From positions 1 to 7,938 of the forward strand of contig JAESSV010000017.1 of NCBI GenBank assembly GCA_016763895.1: 7,938 bases of DNA, written 5' to 3'. Source of the DNA: Magnetovibrio sp. (GTDB lineage Bacteria > Pseudomonadota > Alphaproteobacteria > Rhodospirillales > Magnetovibrionaceae). The notes beneath the pieces were generated by a model that saw nothing but the letters and a program-made list of their open reading frames with translations, was not told where the DNA came from and ran no database searches. Positions within the stretch are counted from its first letter, which is position 1. Each line of letters begins with the position of its first letter. Below are positions 1-4,475 of the stretch, one piece after another. The position numbers and the translations under genes were made by a program.

Positions 1-210
1 GCCGCTGGCCCCGGTAAAGCTGGAAGCCCCACCACCCCAATCACCGCGCCCGCCACTTTGCGCCCAACTGCCACTGGCCCCGGTCATGCCGGCAACGCCG
101 CCTCGACCGTTTTTCCACGACGAGCCCCCACCGTCATAAGACAGAGCGAAAACGCCGACCAACAATGTTGATATCAGTGAAATAAGGGCCGTTTTAAGTA
201 CCATGAGCAT
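1..210 (-). CDS. Truncated Gly/Ser/Trp-rich exported protein, function unknown (N-terminal 70 residues)
   Basis: An open frame reads from an ATG at 210 (or the in-frame ATG at 204) to the window edge, so the C-terminus is missing. Residues 4-24 (VLKTALISLISTLLVGVFAL) form one hydrophobic stretch after a lysine-poor start, acting as a signal peptide or membrane anchor; I see no lipobox. The rest is low complexity and rich in Gly, Ser, Ala and Trp. It contains two copies of TGASG (residues 43-47 and 66-70) and two SW/DW-type tryptophans between glycine runs, so a repetitive surface or exported domain probably continues beyond the edge. The ribosome binding site is weak for both starts (GAAG about 11 bases before ATG 210). 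The gene lies 54 bp downstream of the small membrane-protein gene on the same strand and may share its transcript. No family was recognised. The continuous frame, hydrophobic N-terminus and patterned composition support a real gene; function is unknown. Confidence 0.55.
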   Translation of the reverse strand, partial: MLMVLKTALISLISTLLVGVFALSYDGGGSSWKNGRGGVAGMTGASGSWAQSGGRGDWGGGASSFTGASG

Positions 211-264
211 AAATTAGCGAACTTCAGCTGAACCTGCACTGAATTAATTGCAATAAATTTTCGT

Positions 265-567
265 TCACCATTTCACGGCCAACATGACCATGAACATGCT
301 GGATAAACCGCCAACGGCAAAGATCAGAATTCCACCAATAATGATAAATAAATACTTTGCGTCCTCTTGCTTAGGAATCTGAAAATATTGAGACTCCAGT
401 TTGTTAACCTTAAGCGATATGCCTTTAATTTTGGCCTGAATTTCGTCAAGACGAGCTTGGACCAAAGCAACGGTTTCGCTCTGGGCGCCGTGTTTTTTCA
501 CCAAGATATCCACGGCCTCGACCAACTGAGCTCCCCGTGTTGCTAACCCACGATCAACGCTTGCCAT
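265..567 (-). CDS. Small coiled-coil protein with a C-terminal membrane segment (100 aa), hypothetical
   Basis: The 100-residue protein has two visible parts. Residues about 12-60 are charged and heptad-like (ETVALVQARLDEIQ and following, ending LKVNKLES), indicating an amphipathic helix or coiled coil. Residues about 73-98 (YLFIIIGGILIFAVGG and on to VMLAV) form a hydrophobic membrane segment that ends two residues before the stop with K-W. There is no N-terminal signal, so a tail-anchored orientation with the coiled coil in the cytoplasm is the simplest reading. The start is well supported: on the minus strand the sequence TAGGGGGT lies about five bases before the ATG. The next gene on this strand begins 54 bp further on, so the two may form an operon of envelope proteins. 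I recognise no family; small phage-holin-like or cell-envelope accessory proteins have a similar shape, but nothing specific supports those. Confidence 0.7.
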   Translation of the reverse strand: MASVDRGLATRGAQLVEAVDILVKKHGAQSETVALVQARLDEIQAKIKGISLKVNKLESQYFQIPKQEDAKYLFIIIGGILIFAVGGLSSMFMVMLAVKW

Positions 568-702
568 AAAAACCCCCTACCGATTCAACCCCGTGTAAGA
601 CACATTGCTTTATGCGTATTATCTAATCTAATTTAACTAAAAAGTACAGTAAATTAACGGCTCTATATTTATCCCTGTCCAGTGAGGCTGACCCCTGTTA
701 AC

Positions 703-714
703 TTGTGTCCACAA
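703..714. repeat. Short inverted repeat TTGTG-TC-CACAA before the TRAP-like gene
   Basis: Five-base arms flank a two-base centre, ending 24 bases before the ATG at 739. It is a possible operator or chance; nothing identifies a regulator. Confidence 0.3.
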
Positions 715-724
715 CAAGGATACC

Positions 725-729
725 AGAGG
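725..729 (+). promoter_or_regulatory. Ribosome binding site that sets the TRAP-like gene start
   Basis: AGAGG lies nine bases before the ATG at 739. The longer reading from the GTG at 682 has no comparable site and would put 19 hydrophilic residues in front of the hydrophobic signal segment, so the ATG at 739 is preferred. Confidence 0.6.
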
Positions 730-738
730 TTACACGGC

Positions 739-1854
739 ATGCGCAGCACCATCATTGGCATTATTATCGGCATCGTCTTTGGCATCATGGCCGGGGCAAG
801 CGTGGTAAATCCGGGCTTACAACAAGCCGCGCTTAAGCCTGCTGAAAATCCGGCCGCAATTTCACAGCAACACCCCACGTCCCCACCGGCTTTGGCGCAA
901 GGTTCAACGTCTGCCAAGAACAGCCTAAACATCATCAACCTTTTCATGCCCCAAACAAGCCTTTCAAAGGATATCACGGCGCATGTAAGCGAGGGTTTTC
1001 TGGCAAAATTTTACGCCCCAAATGCGTTGGTTCCAGAAGGCGACAGTGTGCAGGCGGTCAAATCTGGGGCTGTTGATGCTCTTTTCGGCGCGCCGGACAT
1101 TTGGGATCAAAACTCAGCCACCTTACAGCTTTTCTCAGGCATTCCCTTTGGGCCGGATGCTCAAGAATTTCTGGCCTGGTTTTACCAAGGTGGTGGGCAA
1201 GCCTTGTTTGAACGTCAATTCAGCCGCCAACGCGCGCATGGCATTTTGTGTGCCATTTTACCGGCCTCTGGATCGAGCTGGTTTCGGTTTCCTGTTCGCA
1301 ACATTGATAATTTAAAAGACATAAGCCTGCAAAGTTTTGGGCTTGGCGCGCGGGTTTGGACAAAAATGGGGGCTCATGTGCAAACCCTTAAGGCCAAAGA
1401 AGCCCTTGTTGCTTTTAAAAATGGACGCCTTGATGCGGCTCACTTTGGACTGCCCAGCGTTGACGGAGAACTGGGCTTTGGCCATTCCGCCCGAAACTAT
1501 TATTTCCCAAGCTGGCAACAACCCACAACCCCCTTGGCTTTAATCATTAATGCAAAGGTGTGGAAAAACTTGCCCGCTCGCACGCAACGGTCCATCACGC
1601 AAACCTGTGGTGACACAGTCCGTTATGCCCTATCCACGTCGGATGCGGTGCAATTTGAGGCGCTCAAAAAACTGGGGTTATCGGGCGTCCAAGTGCGCCG
1701 TTGGCCCAAGTCTATTTTCACTGAGCTCAAAGCCAAATGGAAACAAGTTGCCCGTGAATTGGTGCAAAAAGACCCCGACTTCAACACCGCTTGGTCATCC
1801 TTGCACCTGTTTCGGCGCGACTACACAATATGGAGAGAATTAAGCCAACCCTAG
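739..1854 (+). CDS. Orphan TRAP-type (DctP/TakP-like) solute-binding protein, membrane-anchored, divergent
   Basis: The 371-residue protein begins with a hydrophobic segment (residues 4-22, STIIGIIIGIVFGIMAGA region) that works as a signal peptide or uncleaved anchor, then a Pro/Ala/Gln/Ser-rich linker to about residue 60. The rest resembles the TRAP transporter periplasmic binding family: FSGIPFG (132-138), AWFYQGGGQALF (146-157), the NIDNLKD strand (188-194), NGRLDAA (228-234), NYYFPSWQQP (253-262) and LIINAKVWKNLP (268-279). Family members bind small carboxylates and hand them to a DctQM permease. Here no permease gene is adjacent. Aligned by eye, the conserved arginine of the motif after the DLKG strand is Gln198 and the usual Glu after DAA is His235, so classical carboxylate binding may be lost. 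Two cysteines (171, 290) are present. A sensory or scaffold role is possible but is inference. Family assignment is fairly sure; ligand is unknown. Confidence 0.8.
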   Translation: MRSTIIGIIIGIVFGIMAGASVVNPGLQQAALKPAENPAAISQQHPTSPPALAQGSTSAKNSLNIINLFMPQTSLSKDITAHVSEGFLAKFYAPNALVPEGDSVQAVKSGAVDALFGAPDIWDQNSATLQLFSGIPFGPDAQEFLAWFYQGGGQALFERQFSRQRAHGILCAILPASGSSWFRFPVRNIDNLKDISLQSFGLGARVWTKMGAHVQTLKAKEALVAFKNGRLDAAHFGLPSVDGELGFGHSARNYYFPSWQQPTTPLALIINAKVWKNLPARTQRSITQTCGDTVRYALSTSDAVQFEALKKLGLSGVQVRRWPKSIFTELKAKWKQVARELVQKDPDFNTAWSSLHLFRRDYTIWRELSQP

Positions 1855-2003
1855 GATCCACCACAGACCCCTTTTTTAAAGAACAAAACCTATCGTTCGG
1901 CCGGAATTTTTGAAACTAAACATTGAAAATGCACCCGATCATAACCATTTATTCGCAAATTGGGGCAATAACAGCCAGATTCTAACGCCATATGGTCGAC
2001 TTT

Positions 2004-2041
2004 ACATCTGTTTCACATCTGTTTCAGCGCCATCATATAAG
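2004..2041 (+). promoter_or_regulatory. 11-bp tandem repeat plus -10 element: Pho-box-like activator-dependent promoter candidate
   Basis: ACATCTGTTTC occurs twice in perfect tandem (2004-2014, 2015-2025). Read as seven-base half-sites this is CTGTTTC, a four-base spacer ACAT, then CTGTTTC. Exactly ten bases after the second copy is TATAAG (2036-2041), five of six matches to the sigma-70 -10 consensus. The -35 position, 17 bases before it, reads TCACAT, a poor match that the repeat overlaps. This is the arrangement of PhoB/OmpR-family activated promoters, in which direct repeats one helical turn apart replace the -35 element. The half-site matches the Pho consensus CTGTCAT at only four of seven positions, so which regulator binds is open. 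It would drive the first cytochrome gene with a leader of about 175 bases. Confidence 0.4.
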
Positions 2042-2138
2042 AGCATCACAAATGATCCAAACCCATGATTTGCCACAAAAAAAACATCTTTTCCCTCGCA
2101 TAATAGAGAATATCCTACGGTGTATTTAGCGCAGAAGG

Positions 2139-2168
2139 TTGCCAAGGGGGTCATGCATGCGCTATTAA
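2139..2168 (+). promoter_or_regulatory. Sigma-70-type promoter candidate for first cytochrome gene
   Basis: TTGCCA (2139-2144, five of six matches) is separated by 18 bases from TATTAA (2163-2168, four of six). Transcription would start near 2175, giving a leader of about 48 bases before the cytochrome start. It competes with the repeat-associated promoter upstream; both could be used. Confidence 0.35.
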
Positions 2169-2222
2169 GAGACTACCTTATCTACAGGGAAGCTCAAATA
2201 ACAGAGATGGAGACATAACCTC

Positions 2223-2648
2223 ATGAAGACCACTAAAATTATTACACTTGGACTAGCTATTGCCTTCGCAAGCGTAAGCCTTAGCGGAACGGCCATGGCG
2301 GGTTCAGCAATCAAGAAATGTAAGATGTGTCACAGCCTAGAAAAAGACGGCGGCACGAAGCCTGGACCATCTTTGTACGGCGTTATTGGTCGCACATCTG
2401 GTACTCTCCAATCATATTTGGACCGTAGCAAAAAGTACAAAGCCTTTAAGAAAACAGAAAATCAGTTTGTTTGGACTGAAGAATTGATTGCTGAGTGGAT
2501 CACCGATCAGAAAAAATTCATGAAGGCGCACAAAGACGGCATCATGAAAGGTGTCAAGAAAACAAAAATGAACGTTAAAATCAAAAAAGAAAAAGATCGT
2601 AACGCAATCATTGAAATTTTGAGCAAGCACAAATATTCAGCAGGCTGA
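2223..2648 (+). CDS. Periplasmic class I c-type cytochrome, c2-like (cytochrome 1 of 3)
   Basis: This 141-residue protein starts with a signal peptide ending AMA (24-26) before Gly27. The haem-binding motif CKMCH (33-37) supplies two thioether cysteines and the proximal histidine. GPSLYGVIGR (48-57) matches the c2 family's GPxLxGvxGR loop, and KTKMNVKI places Met116 as the likely distal ligand, followed by the C-terminal helix EKDRNAIIEIL. It should carry single electrons in the periplasm. Oddities: only six residues separate the predicted cleavage site from the first cysteine, so the usual N-terminal helix is shortened; extra residues occur around 61-68 and 100-110; and the protein is extremely lysine-rich, about 24 Lys in the mature part, strongly basic overall. 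GGAG lies ten bases before the ATG. It is followed by a strong terminator, so it is probably monocistronic. Haem attachment is near certain; redox partners are unknown. Confidence 0.9.
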   Translation: MKTTKIITLGLAIAFASVSLSGTAMAGSAIKKCKMCHSLEKDGGTKPGPSLYGVIGRTSGTLQSYLDRSKKYKAFKKTENQFVWTEELIAEWITDQKKFMKAHKDGIMKGVKKTKMNVKIKKEKDRNAIIEILSKHKYSAG

Positions 2649-2688
2649 TAAAGCATACATAAGGCTTTAAGCTTCAATCGACGACATG

Positions 2689-2721
2689 AAAAGGCCCCTC
2701 CATATTGGTGGGGCCTTTTTT
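2689..2721 (+). terminator. Strong intrinsic terminator after cytochrome 1
   Basis: AAAAGGCCCC (2689-2698) pairs with GGGGCCTTTT (2710-2719) around an 11-base loop, and the T-run continues to 2721. The GC core followed by the T-run is a classic Rho-independent terminator; the A-run before the core suggests it may also work on the opposite strand. Confidence 0.9.
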
Positions 2722-2738
2722 ATTGGTGGAGCCTTTTT
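2703..2738 (+). repeat. 18-bp imperfect tandem duplication of the terminator's 3' half
   Basis: TATTGGTGGGGCCTTTTT (2703-2720) is followed directly by TATTGGTGGAGCCTTTTT (2721-2738), differing only at G2712 versus A2730. The second copy lacks a matching 5' arm, so it is probably a slippage duplication and not a second terminator. Confidence 0.85.
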
Positions 2739-2903
2739 TGCCCAAAACCACAGCATTGTGCCTTGGTGATGATTTTATTTACATGACCTACTTTCCTGAA
2801 AAACGCTGCGGCAACGGGGTGTGCAAAAGACAAGGATCTGAACGGCGCACACGGGTTTAGAACCAAGCAAATGTTCAGCCGGGATCATAGCCAAAAGCTT
2901 TTG

Positions 2904-2932
2904 TTGACGCTTGCGGGTGCTGCCGTCATCAT
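2904..2932 (+). promoter_or_regulatory. Promoter candidate for the lipoprotein cytochrome gene
   Basis: TTGACG (2904-2909, five of six matches) lies 17 bases before CATCAT (2927-2932, four of six). Transcription would begin near 2939, about 25 bases before the ATG at 2964. The -10 element is weak, so confidence is modest. Confidence 0.35.
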
Positions 2933-2951
2933 GACCCCTCTTTGTTTCCGT

Positions 2952-2956
2952 AGGAA
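2952..2956 (+). promoter_or_regulatory. Ribosome binding site that sets the start of cytochrome 2
   Basis: AGGAA sits seven bases before the ATG at 2964. This supports starting at the Met that begins a complete lipoprotein signal; the in-frame ATG at 2871 has no such site. Confidence 0.65.
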
Positions 2957-2963
2957 TGACCAC

Positions 2964-3347
2964 ATGAATTGTTCGACTTCACGCTTTATTTCAAAAGGCA
3001 TTGCCATTGTTGCTATGTTTGTTCTTGCCGCCTGTTCATCCGAAGAATCTTTGACGGGGGAAAAGCTGTTCAAGAAAAAATGTGGTACGTGTCATTCGTT
3101 GGAAAAAAGCGTGCACAAAATTGGGCCATCCCTAAATGGCGTTTTTGGTCGCAAAGCGGGTTCAACGGACTTTAAGAAATACAAAGCCTTAAAAGATGCC
3201 GCGTTCACCTGGGATATTGAAAAGTTGAATGCATGGATTACAAACCCCAAGAAATACATTGGCAAACCCACCGCAATGACGGTCAAAGTCAAAAAAGAAG
3301 AAGAACGTAAATTGATCCTCAACTACATCAAATCAATTACAAAATAG
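2964..3347 (+). CDS. Lipoprotein c-type cytochrome, c2-like (cytochrome 2 of 3)
   Basis: The 127-residue protein has a lipoprotein signal: basic start, hydrophobic IAIVAMFVLAA, then lipobox LAAC with Cys24 as the lipidated residue. Residues 25 and 26 are Ser, with no Asp at +2, so by the Lol rule known from E. coli the protein would be sorted to the outer membrane, facing the periplasm. CGTCH (40-44) binds haem; GPSLNGVFGRKAG (54-66) and the Trp83 region match c2-type cytochromes; Met105 in TAMTVKV is the likely distal ligand, followed by helix EEERKLILNYIKS. It is a clear paralogue of the cytochromes on either side, with the same HSLEK, KKYKA and NPKK blocks, and has about 21 Lys in the mature part. 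The anchor would keep it near a membrane partner such as an oxidase, a haem-copper complex or an outer-membrane electron conduit; which one is not shown. It has its own promoter candidate and a weak terminator. Confidence 0.88.
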   Translation: MNCSTSRFISKGIAIVAMFVLAACSSEESLTGEKLFKKKCGTCHSLEKSVHKIGPSLNGVFGRKAGSTDFKKYKALKDAAFTWDIEKLNAWITNPKKYIGKPTAMTVKVKKEEERKLILNYIKSITK

Positions 3348-3373
3348 CCATTATTTAAGGCGTTCCTAATTAT

Positions 3374-3394
3374 TGCATTTCAAATGCATTTTTT
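3374..3394 (+). terminator. Weak intrinsic terminator candidate after cytochrome 2
   Basis: TGCAT (3374-3378) pairs with ATGCA (3384-3388) around TTCAA, followed by six T residues (3389-3394). The short AT-rich stem makes it weak, so some readthrough into cytochrome 3 is likely. Confidence 0.45.
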
Positions 3395-3433
3395 GCTTTT
3401 CCTGTTCCCCATTGAAGGCTAAGCTTTGGAATC

Positions 3434-3464
3434 TGGACACGAATTCTCGTGCTCCCTATATACT
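3434..3464 (+). promoter_or_regulatory. Promoter candidate for cytochrome 3
   Basis: TGGACA (3434-3439, five of six matches to the -35 consensus) lies 17 bases before TATATA (3457-3462) or 19 before TATACT (3459-3464). Transcription would start near 3470, giving a short leader with the AAGGAG site at 3483-3488. Confidence 0.45.
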
Positions 3465-3495
3465 CATCAATACTTAACCAATAAGGAGCATAGCC

Positions 3496-3843
3496 ATGAA
3501 AACACTTAAAATTGCTGCTGCAATGGCCTGCATCGCATTCCTCCCCAACCTTGCCTCCGCGGCAGATGGTGCCACCCTCTTTAAAAAGTGTAAATTTTGC
3601 CACTCACTAGAGGCCGGTAAAAACAAAATGGGACCATCCCTTCACAACATTACCGGAAAGCCAGCGGGTAAGGTTGCGGGTTTCAAGAGATATTCTGACC
3701 GTTTCAAAGCGGCCGATTTCATTTGGACCGACAAAAATCTCGATGAATTTTTTCAAAACCCGAAAAAAATCTCAAAGATGACGGCCAGACTCTCAAAAGC
3801 TGAAGACCGGGCTGCTATGATTGAATTCCTCAAAACCAAATAA
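3496..3843 (+). CDS. Small periplasmic c-type cytochrome, c2-like (cytochrome 3 of 3)
   Basis: At 115 residues this is the shortest of the three. A signal peptide (MKTLKIAAAMACIAFLPNLA) ends ASA, with cleavage after about Ala22, leaving a mature protein of about 93 residues. CKFCH (32-36) binds haem; GPSLHNITGKPAG (46-58) is the loop after the haem site, and Met95 in ISKMTARL is the likely distal ligand before the helix AEDRAAMIEFLK. Compared with cytochrome 2, about four residues are missing between the NPKK block and the ligand methionine, and the GR of the GPSL loop is GK. Those changes could alter haem exposure or potential; that is inference. It is lysine-rich (about 16 Lys in the mature part) but less so than its neighbours. 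A perfect AAGGAG lies seven bases before the ATG and a promoter candidate precedes it. A soluble electron shuttle is the likely role. Confidence 0.9.
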   Translation: MKTLKIAAAMACIAFLPNLASAADGATLFKKCKFCHSLEAGKNKMGPSLHNITGKPAGKVAGFKRYSDRFKAADFIWTDKNLDEFFQNPKKISKMTARLSKAEDRAAMIEFLKTK

Positions 3844-3864
3844 TCACCGATCTTGCTCTTTTTT

Positions 3865-3900
3865 ACGCCATGCCTCTTTCATATCACCGAGGCGTGGCGT
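3865..3900 (+). other. 12-bp-stem hairpin between cytochrome 3 and apt, without U-tract
   Basis: ACGCCATGCCTC (3865-3876) pairs along its whole length with GAGGCGTGGCGT (3889-3900), with a single T-G wobble and a 12-base loop. No T-run follows on either strand (the T6 lies before the stem at 3859-3864), so it is not a standard intrinsic terminator. It could be a transcript-stabilising or processing hairpin at the 3' end of the cytochrome mRNA, a factor-dependent terminator, or a structure in the apt leader. Confidence 0.6.
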
Positions 3901-3948
3901 AAGTATGTAGAACTGATTTTCAACACATTGTTCAAAGGCGCTTTTAAT

Positions 3949-4419
3949 ATGGATCTCAAAGAATACATTCGCGGTGTTCCAGATTTTCCCAAACCCGGCA
4001 TCTTATTTTATGATGTTTCAACATTGTTATCCCATGCGGATGCCTGGCAAGTTGCCATGGGGCGCATGGCGCGCATGATCAGCGTGTATCAACCCGATGT
4101 TTTGGTGGGGATCGAATCCCGAGGTTTTCTTGTCGCGGCTCCTTTGGCGTTAAAACTGGGCTGTGGTTTTGTCATGGCGCGCAAACCCGGAAAATTGCCC
4201 GGGGCCGTGATTTCTCATGAATACGAACTTGAATACGGGTCAGACACCTTGCAAATGCAAGACGATGCCATTCACCCCGGCCAACGCGTCGTTATTTTAG
4301 ATGACCTTCTTGCCACGGGCGGAACACTGAATGCTTCTGTTGATCTGTGTCGAAAAGTCGGTGGCAATGTGGTGGGCGCAGCGTGCATTATCGAACTGAA
4401 TTTCTTAAACGGTCGAGAC
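3949..4419 (+). other. Phosphoribosyltransferase core region of apt (residues 1-157)
   Basis: This marks the part of the gene carrying the diagnostic motifs: [12 protein letters not shown] (11-22), ESRGF (56-60), ARKPGKLPG (77-85) and the PRPP-binding loop DDLLATGGT (118-126). Confidence 0.7.
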
Positions 4420-4464
4420 AAACTTGACGTTCCGTTTACCTCCCTGCTGTCCTACGACGCATAA
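3949..4464 (+). CDS. apt: Adenine phosphoribosyltransferase
   Basis: The enzyme converts adenine and PRPP to AMP and pyrophosphate in the cytoplasm, salvaging free adenine. The 171-residue protein has the family features in order: N-terminal [12 protein letters not shown] (11-22), ESRGF (56-60), the ARKPGKLPG flexible loop (77-85), Y92/Y96-containing EYELEYGSD, and the PRPP-binding loop [14 protein letters not shown] (114-127) with the acidic pair D118-D119. Length agrees with short bacterial Apt proteins. The start is the ATG at 3949, with AAAGG ten bases upstream; the frame extends further back to 3853, but those extra residues run through the hairpin region and have no counterpart in the family. 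No clear promoter was found in the 105 bp before it, so it may be read from the cytochrome 3 promoter or from an unrecognised one. The stop codon overlaps the ribosome binding site of the next gene, so the two are co-transcribed. Confidence 0.95.
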   Translation: MDLKEYIRGVPDFPKPGILFYDVSTLLSHADAWQVAMGRMARMISVYQPDVLVGIESRGFLVAAPLALKLGCGFVMARKPGKLPGAVISHEYELEYGSDTLQMQDDAIHPGQRVVILDDLLATGGTLNASVDLCRKVGGNVVGAACIIELNFLNGRDKLDVPFTSLLSYDA

Positions 4465-4468
4465 AGGA
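4463..4468 (+). promoter_or_regulatory. Ribosome binding site setting a GTG start for the Hpt gene
   Basis: AAAGGA begins inside the apt stop codon and lies seven bases before GTG 4476. The in-frame ATG at 4485 would be 16 bases away, too far, so GTG is preferred. The overlap suggests translational coupling. Confidence 0.7.
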
Positions 4469-4475
4469 AAACACA

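Larger units (their letters stand above)
1855..2222. other. 368-bp intergenic region before the first cytochrome gene
   Basis: No convincing gene is present. There is no hairpin with a U-tract after the TRAP-like gene, only a T6 run at about 1871-1876. The stretch contains an 11-bp tandem repeat with a following TATAAG hexamer (2004-2041), a second promoter candidate (2139-2168) and a possible 21-codon upstream frame (2153-2218). The remainder is AT-rich and shows nothing I can interpret. Confidence 0.6.
2649..2963. other. 315-bp intergenic region between cytochromes 1 and 2
   Basis: It contains the terminator of the first cytochrome gene with a partial duplication of its 3' half (2689-2739) and a promoter candidate close to the second gene (2904-2932). 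The frame of the second cytochrome is open upstream as far as an ATG at 2871, but no ribosome binding site precedes that ATG and the added residues precede a complete lipoprotein signal, so I treat it as non-coding. Between about 2740 and 2900 I see nothing else. Confidence 0.55.

Noticed and set aside
223..232. Palindrome TTCAGCTGAA in the gap between the two minus-strand genes
   Set aside because: A perfect 10-bp palindrome, but too short for a terminator, without a T-run, and of a length expected to recur by chance.
682..738. N-terminal extension of the TRAP-like gene from GTG 682
   Set aside because: No ribosome binding site at 682; the extra 19 residues would precede the hydrophobic signal, while ATG 739 has AGAGG nine bases upstream.
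2871..2963. N-terminal extension of cytochrome 2 from ATG 2871, containing a hydrophobic stretch
   Set aside because: No ribosome binding site there; the downstream Met has AGGAA and begins a complete lipoprotein signal. The TTGACG promoter candidate lies inside the extension.
2775..2963. 62-codon minus-strand frame opposite the cytochrome 2 upstream region
   Set aside because: Composition is unlike the neighbouring genes (many Arg, Cys and Lys, no pattern) and there is no supporting ribosome binding site or family resemblance.
3355..3369. CtrA-like site TTAA-N7-CTAA after cytochrome 2
   Set aside because: One mismatch from TTAA-N7-TTAA in AT-rich DNA, not placed over any promoter element; chance occurrence is likely.
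1855..3495. FNR/Anr-type boxes (TTGAT-N4-ATCAA) controlling the cytochromes
   Set aside because: No such site was found in any of the three upstream regions; the only TTGAT...ATCAA pair (near 3312-3332) lies in coding sequence with a ten-base spacer.
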